Shown here piece after piece: positions 48,978 to 52,927 of a stretch of 52,927 nt of DNA. This stretch comes from an uncultured Prevotella sp. Lineage in GTDB: Bacteria > Bacteroidota > Bacteroidia > Bacteroidales > Bacteroidaceae. A program made the position numbers and the translations under genes. Below the pieces are notes generated by a model. The model did not search any database and was not told where the DNA came from. It worked only from the letters and a program-made list of their open reading frames with translations. Location of the stretch: positions 1 through 52,927 of the forward strand of contig ONQB01000021.1 of assembly GCA_900319905.1 (NCBI GenBank), written 5' to 3'. How positions within the stretch are numbered: position 1 is the stretch's first letter; each line of letters begins with the position of its first letter.

Positions 48978-50420
48978 TTATTTACGTTTCTGTTTTATAC
49001 TTGTGCTGTTGGCCAGTGACCTCACGCAACGGAAGCCGATGTAGGACCGTGGTTGGTTCTGATACTCCCAAGTGCGCCATGCCGACCGTATGAAGCTCTC
49101 AGGGTCTTTCCACGAACCACCTCTCACGCTTTTCTTCTTCAAACGATAGGGATCCTCCGAAGCCGCATTGTAACGAAGCTGCGGATTGATGTCGTTCATG
49201 GCATCGACACCAGCCTCCGTATAGACGGTGCTGGTCCACTCTGCCACATTGCCGGCCATATCGTAAAGACCATTGCTGTTGGGAGAGTAACTGCCCGCAC
49301 GACTGGTAATCAGATTGCCGTCCTTGGTATAATTACCGCGGTCAGGCTTGAAGTTGGCATAATAGCAGCCATCTCCATTGGCTACGTTCTTGTTGTTCCA
49401 GGGGAATTCGTTCTGGTCCTTGCCGCGTGCGGCAAACTCCCACTCTGCCTCAGTGGGCAGACGATAACGCTGTACGTAGCGGGCCTCGTTGCCAAGTCCC
49501 TTCAACAGGTAGTCAGTACGCCATGCACAGAAGGCATTGGCCTGCTCCCATGTCACACCCACAACGGGGTAGTCATTATACGCAGGATTGGAGAAGTAGT
49601 TGCGAAGGTACACCTCATTGTCAGCATTCGGGAAGTCATTGACCCAACAGGTAGTGTCGGGATAGATGTTGACAATATAGGTATTGAGAAAGTCCCACGG
49701 ACCGGATAATGGCCGGTTGATGGTCTGTCTCACTATGCGGCCTTCATCGTCTATATAAGCAGTATCCTTACTGATCATCACCGTCTCGTCGGGATTCACA
49801 GTATGATCAGTGTTAAGGTCGCGCTCGCTGGGATTCAGACGATTGCGGCGCTGTGCGGCTGCCACATAGTCGTAAATCTCGTAGCGGTAGTTCATCTGTC
49901 TGCAATCGAGCATCTTCTCGCCTGTCACCGGATTGGTGACATACAAACTTTCGATGGCACGCTGCTCATCCTCATTGGGCTTGCGTGGCAATCTTTTGTT
50001 CCAGTTAAGATGAGGGGTGACGGGATCGCCGTTCTTATCCTCGGTAATCATGTAGGTCTCGTCGCCACCATACGACGGATCAGCAAGACGTGTGCGAAGG
50101 ATGGAGTCGCGCACCCACATGACAAACTGCTTATATTGCGAATTGGTAATCTCCGACTGATCCATCCAAAAACCTTCTACGGAGATATCACGGCGCGGAG
50201 TCTTCTTTCCCCACAAGCTGTCCACGCTGTCCAGACCCATCTTCAGGAACCCACGGTTGATCCGTACCATACCATATGGTGTGGGCTCATTGAAAGCACG
50301 GCCGCCAACGCCCACGACCTCCCCTCCACGACCGGAGGCGGATGTAGACTTGGCGCTGAAACAGCCTGTCAGAGAAAGTACCATTAAGACGGCACCTACT
50401 ATTATTATACCTTTCTTCAT
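48978..50420 (-). CDS. gldK: Type IX secretion lipoprotein GldK/PorK
   Basis: A 480-residue lipoprotein. The lipobox LTGC puts the lipidated Cys at residue 20. The body is an FGE-sulfatase-like fold: QSEITNSQYKQFVMWVRDS (about 92-110), PVVGVTWEQANAFCAWRTDY, RLPTEAEWEFAARG, and SVRGGSWKDPESFIRSAWR. With GldN it forms the ring at the outer-membrane inner face. It is the first gene of gldKLMN and lies 117 bp after porP. Confidence 0.95.
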   Translation of the reverse strand: MKKGIIIVGAVLMVLSLTGCFSAKSTSASGRGGEVVGVGGRAFNEPTPYGMVRINRGFLKMGLDSVDSLWGKKTPRRDISVEGFWMDQSEITNSQYKQFVMWVRDSILRTRLADPSYGGDETYMITEDKNGDPVTPHLNWNKRLPRKPNEDEQRAIESLYVTNPVTGEKMLDCRQMNYRYEIYDYVAAAQRRNRLNPSERDLNTDHTVNPDETVMISKDTAYIDDEGRIVRQTINRPLSGPWDFLNTYIVNIYPDTTCWVNDFPNADNEVYLRNYFSNPAYNDYPVVGVTWEQANAFCAWRTDYLLKGLGNEARYVQRYRLPTEAEWEFAARGKDQNEFPWNNKNVANGDGCYYANFKPDRGNYTKDGNLITSRAGSYSPNSNGLYDMAGNVAEWTSTVYTEAGVDAMNDINPQLRYNAASEDPYRLKKKSVRGGSWKDPESFIRSAWRTWEYQNQPRSYIGFRCVRSLANSTSIKQKRK

Positions 50421-50428
50421 ATATGCGT

Positions 50429-50516
50429 CTCAGTATATTCCTTATTCAATCTAAGTATATCACTTACTCAACCTAAGTATATTCTTTGTTTTACCTAAAT
50501 ATAACATGACCCTATC
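50429..50516. repeat. 22-bp tandem repeat between porP and gldK
   Basis: Four units start at 50429, 50451, 50473 and 50495, 22 bp apart, with the core CTAAGTATAT (variants CTCAGTATAT and CTAAATATAA). The array fills most of the gap and begins 8 bp upstream of the gldK start, so it lies in the leader or promoter of the motor-complex genes. Confidence 0.9.
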
Positions 50517-50537
50517 CATGGATATTCCTCCGTCCGG

Positions 50538-51476
50538 TCAAAGAATGCGCACACTCTTATGCAGGTTACGGCCTTTCTTCACCAGGTTGATGTCATGCTG
50601 GTAACCGATGAACAGCTCATGACTACCATTACCGGGATTGATGCCCGAGGTGTAGAACTCATAGCTATATCCAAGCACAATGCCATGGAAACTACCACCA
50701 AAGAGCAGTGTCAACGAATTGGTAGGACTGTAGCCGATGCCACCATACATGGTCTTCGTATCATTGGTATAAACCAGTCGGGTGGTAATATCACCACGAC
50801 AGGCCACTCCATCAGACCTGACAAGAAACGATGGCTTTATTGTAAGAAACGGATTTCTAAGTTTAATATTGTAACCGCCGGTTAAATAATATGTACAGTC
50901 TATCTGTAGTTCATTATTGTCACCAAGCGTCACGAGGGGTGCAGTCAGATGCTGTGCGGAAAAGCCCAGATACCATTGTTTGTGAGTATAATAAAAGCCT
51001 GCGCCAAGGTCTACAGTATTGCCTGATATTTGGGAGGTAGAGAAGGCAGGGTCACTGCTGTCCTCCAAATCCAACTTACTGCCGTCAAAGTCCTCACTGA
51101 TAAAGCCAACTTGTAAACCAGTGCTCAACTGCCCGCCAAACAGCTTGAACTTATACGAATACTGCAAAGCCAACTTTGTATGTGTGAAAAGTCCAAGTTT
51201 GTCATTCATAAACTGCGCACCAACACCATGATATGATTTCAAAGCGTAGAAAGGCATGTCAGCAGCCGCATAAGCCGTTTGAGGATTGTGTTCAAAGCCT
51301 GCCATGTCAAGGGCATAAGCAGCCGTCACATTGATCTTCGACTGCTTACCCGTGGCTGCCGGATTAAACGATGTCTCCATGTCGAAATAATGACTGAATG
51401 ACGGGTCGTATTGAGCCTTAGCAACCAAGCTAAAGCCTGACAGCAACAATAAAAAAATGTATCTGGCCTTTATCAC
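50538..51476 (-). CDS. porP: Type IX secretion outer-membrane protein PorP/SprF family
   Basis: A barrel of the PorP/SprF family: YDPSFSHYFDMETSFNPAATG just after the signal peptide, AYAAADMPFYALKSYHGVGAQF and the terminal FIGYQHDINL. The frame is open to 51620, but the region before residue 48 does not look coding. A GTG at 51476 starts IKARYIFLLLLSGFSLVAKAQ, a good signal peptide, and gives 312 residues. The order porP-gldK-gldL-gldM-gldN matches the P. gingivalis porPKLMN locus. The GTG start is inference. Confidence 0.88.
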   Translation of the reverse strand: MIKARYIFLLLLSGFSLVAKAQYDPSFSHYFDMETSFNPAATGKQSKINVTAAYALDMAGFEHNPQTAYAAADMPFYALKSYHGVGAQFMNDKLGLFTHTKLALQYSYKFKLFGGQLSTGLQVGFISEDFDGSKLDLEDSSDPAFSTSQISGNTVDLGAGFYYTHKQWYLGFSAQHLTAPLVTLGDNNELQIDCTYYLTGGYNIKLRNPFLTIKPSFLVRSDGVACRGDITTRLVYTNDTKTMYGGIGYSPTNSLTLLFGGSFHGIVLGYSYEFYTSGINPGNGSHELFIGYQHDINLVKKGRNLHKSVRIL

Positions 51477-51628
51477 GAATAGATAACGAGAACGGAGCGA
51501 ATTTATTGTAATAGCGGAAAAACAATGATAAGTCCGATAGTTGGGAAGACAAAAACAAATATGCGGAAACAGTCGTTCTATAAAACTGTATCCGCATATT
51601 CTATCGAGACTAGTATACAATAAACTTA

Positions 51629-51850
51629 CTAGTATTCATCTTCATTCCAGAGGAAATCCTCTTTAGAAGGATAATCAGGCCAAAGGTCTTCTATACTCTC
51701 ATATACGTCGCCTTCATCCTCTATCTCCTGCAAGTTCTCAATAACCTCATCGGGGGCACCGGAACGTACTGCATAGTCAATCAATTCATCTTTAGTAGCA
51801 GGCCATGGAGCATCTTCAAGCTTTGAGGCCAATTCAAGTGTCCAATACAT
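51629..51850 (-). CDS. DUF2795 domain protein
   Basis: A 73-residue acidic protein: YWTLELASKLEDAPWPATKDELIDYAVRSGAPDEVIENLQEI, the DUF2795 pattern (a small helical domain in which a hydrophobic helix precedes the APDEV turn), followed by an acidic tail ending DEY. Function unknown. It has its own upstream -7 element (TATTTTTG at 51952-51959), giving a leader of about 95 nt. It ends 152 bp before the chosen porP start. Confidence 0.85.
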   Translation of the reverse strand: MYWTLELASKLEDAPWPATKDELIDYAVRSGAPDEVIENLQEIEDEGDVYESIEDLWPDYPSKEDFLWNEDEY

Positions 51851-51951
51851 AGTCTTAGTATTTTATGTTTTGCTATAAATATATCAGTCAAAGACCATAC
51901 GATTCAAGCATACAATATCAATGTTGTATCATACTCTATAAAATCGTGGCG

Positions 51952-51982
51952 CAAAAATAACGAAATTATTTTATTCTGCAAG
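51952..51982 (-). promoter_or_regulatory. Promoter of the DUF2795 gene
   Basis: CTTG (51979-51982), 19 bp, TATTTTTG (51952-51959) on the minus strand, close to the Bacteroidota consensus. Confidence 0.5.
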
Positions 51983-52028
51983 CTAACATGCCATTATTTT
52001 TAGGCTAAATAATGTAATAAAGCTTAAA

Positions 52029-52607
52029 TCACAAGCGAAAAGTAATATTGTAGTGATTCTTCGGTTTCTTTAAGTCAAAGAATACGACACCAACATCATA
52101 TATATCAAACGACGTAATAGCGCGCGTATCATCAACTATCTGTTTCCAAAAGCGATAACATATGTCACTTTCATGAATACCCTCAACCACCAAAACTCCA
52201 TTAGGCGTTAACGCATCAACATACCAATGGTAGAAAGATTTTTCATAATCAGAAGGCAGTTGAAGATTAGACAAATCAAGAATAACACCATCAGGATGAG
52301 GATGAGAAGAAAACAATGAAGCCTTGTTACATCCAGCCCTCAAATAGTCTAACTCGACAGTCTTTAAGTTATTCGATACCCAATATTGACCTTGAACCAT
52401 ATTGGACAAACGTAACAAGAACTGATGAAAGGTACGTGTAACATAATCTTCAGGATATTTCTCCGCCAACTCGCTATATGCATAATAAGGATAGCGTTGT
52501 CTGACCACATCCAAAACAAAATTGAAATCAGATGGAGACTGAATACCAAAACCGTGAGAACGGGGCCAACGAACAAAATGATAATATAGACGTTTTAAAG
52601 ACTGCAT
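52029..52607 (-). CDS. Divergent methyltransferase-like protein
   Basis: About 192 residues from the ATG at 52607 (a TTG four codons upstream is the alternative). The start RLYYHFVRWPRSHGFGIQSPSDFNFVLDV and the end DVGVVFFDLKKPKNHYNITFRL match a Bacteroidota family of class I SAM-dependent methyltransferase-like proteins. The glycine-rich SAM-binding motif I expected near residues 70-85 is not recognisable and the middle is short, so it may have lost catalysis. Codon use is A/T-rich compared with the rest of the window. Substrate unknown. Confidence 0.65.
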   Translation of the reverse strand: MQSLKRLYYHFVRWPRSHGFGIQSPSDFNFVLDVVRQRYPYYAYSELAEKYPEDYVTRTFHQFLLRLSNMVQGQYWVSNNLKTVELDYLRAGCNKASLFSSHPHPDGVILDLSNLQLPSDYEKSFYHWYVDALTPNGVLVVEGIHESDICYRFWKQIVDDTRAITSFDIYDVGVVFFDLKKPKNHYNITFRL

Positions 52608-52686
52608 AACGATGATCAAGAATTATTTAGCAACAACCTCATGTTGCAACACCTAAGTAACGGGAAGCATTAGAAATTATTGTACA

Positions 52687-52834
52687 CTACCTTGCCTATC
52701 TCGCCTACCTTGCCTACCCTGCCTATCTCGCCTACCAGCCTATCTCTCCTACCTTGCCTATCTTGCCTACCTCGCCTACCCTGCCTACCTTGCCTACCTC
52801 GCCTACCTCGCCTACCTTGCCTATCTCACCTACC
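52687..52834. repeat. CCTACCTTG array, 9-bp units
   Basis: About 16 units of 9 bp (CCTACCTTG, CCTATCTCG, CCTACCCTG, CCTACCTCG), with one 8-bp unit. It lies between the rRNA-operon terminator and the methyltransferase-like gene and belongs to the same sequence family as 40152-40413. Frames across it are repeat artefacts. Confidence 0.95.
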
Positions 52835-52837
52835 ACC

Positions 52838-52885
52838 AAAAAAGCAGTCCCGGAACAAGCTCTTCGCTCGTCCCGGGACTTCTGC
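52838..52885 (-). terminator. rRNA operon terminator
   Basis: On the minus strand, AGTCCCGGGACGAG (52867-52880) pairs with CTTGTTCCGGGACT (52846-52859), with two wobble pairs, and a TTTTTT run follows. It lies about 20 bp after the 5S gene. Confidence 0.88.
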
Positions 52886-52900
52886 TCTTGTTTAAAAGAA

Positions 52901-52927
52901 GGCGGCTGCCTACTCTCCCGCATTGCA
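52901..52927 (-). rRNA. rrf: 5S rRNA (3' end only, cut by window end)
   Basis: The minus strand reads TGCAATGCGGGAGAGTAGGC then AGCCGCC, the conserved 3' end of 5S rRNA (compare GCGAGAGTAGG in E. coli). A terminator follows. The 5S body and the 16S/23S genes should lie beyond the window. Confidence 0.85.

Noticed and set aside
52680-52923. Proline-rich (plus) and Gly/Val-rich (minus) open frames
   Set aside because: They arise from the 9-bp array and run into the rRNA terminator and 5S gene.

Overview
The window is chromosomal DNA from a Bacteroidota bacterium, most likely in Prevotellaceae. The evidence is the Bacteroidota promoter signature (TTTG, 19-20 bp, TAnnTTTG) upstream of many genes, the Bacteroidota versions of RpoB, RpoC, EF-G and malate dehydrogenase, a complete porP-gldK-gldL-gldM-gldN type IX secretion locus, a DUF3467 gene between rpoC and rpsL, and outer-membrane barrel and MG2-domain surface proteins. 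The genus call is inference; no 16S sequence is present.

Layout. 1-5050: a Kup potassium transporter cut by the window start, a small outer-membrane barrel protein, an HU-related DNA-binding protein and an unrecognised membrane-anchored protein. 5093-22828: the information-processing core, all on the minus strand. Read in transcription order it is tRNA-Thr(TGT), tRNA-Tyr, tRNA-Gly, tRNA-Thr(GGT), tuf, tRNA-Trp, secE, nusG, rplK, rplA, rplJ, rplL, rpoB, rpoC, terminator, DUF3467, terminator, rpsL, rpsG, fusA, rpsJ. 22929-24413: hibernation factor, XerC/D recombinase and rpsU. 24414-25236: an 823-bp gene-free repeat hotspot. 25237-44430: housekeeping and surface genes (aminopeptidase P, mdh, DUF3737 plus a MalY/PatB lyase, gltX-kdtA, a 7TM-HD phosphodiesterase, an MG2-domain protein, a GH43-like hydrolase, a FadL-like porin, priA). 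44678-51476: the T9SS core operon porP-gldKLMN followed by a small barrel protein. 51629-52607: a DUF2795 gene and a divergent methyltransferase-like gene. The window ends inside a 5S rRNA gene (minus strand), the end of an rRNA operon.

The coding content is mostly familiar; the less familiar material is non-coding. Two loci about 21 kb apart carry the same composite element: an array of GTGGCGGTCGCCAC-type dyads repeated every 22 bp, followed by an identical 60-bp segment. Both lie upstream of a minus-strand gene for a nucleic-acid-binding or ribosomal protein (HU-like, rpsU). Two further arrays of unrelated sequence also have a 22-bp period, one of them between porP and gldK. Two related arrays built on CCTACCTTG lie at 40.2 and 52.7 kb. 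Several families of long intergenic palindromes sit at gene ends, and a 14-bp perfect inverted repeat overlaps the promoter of the tRNA-tuf-rpoBC operon. No CRISPR array, insertion sequence, prophage or defence locus was recognised.
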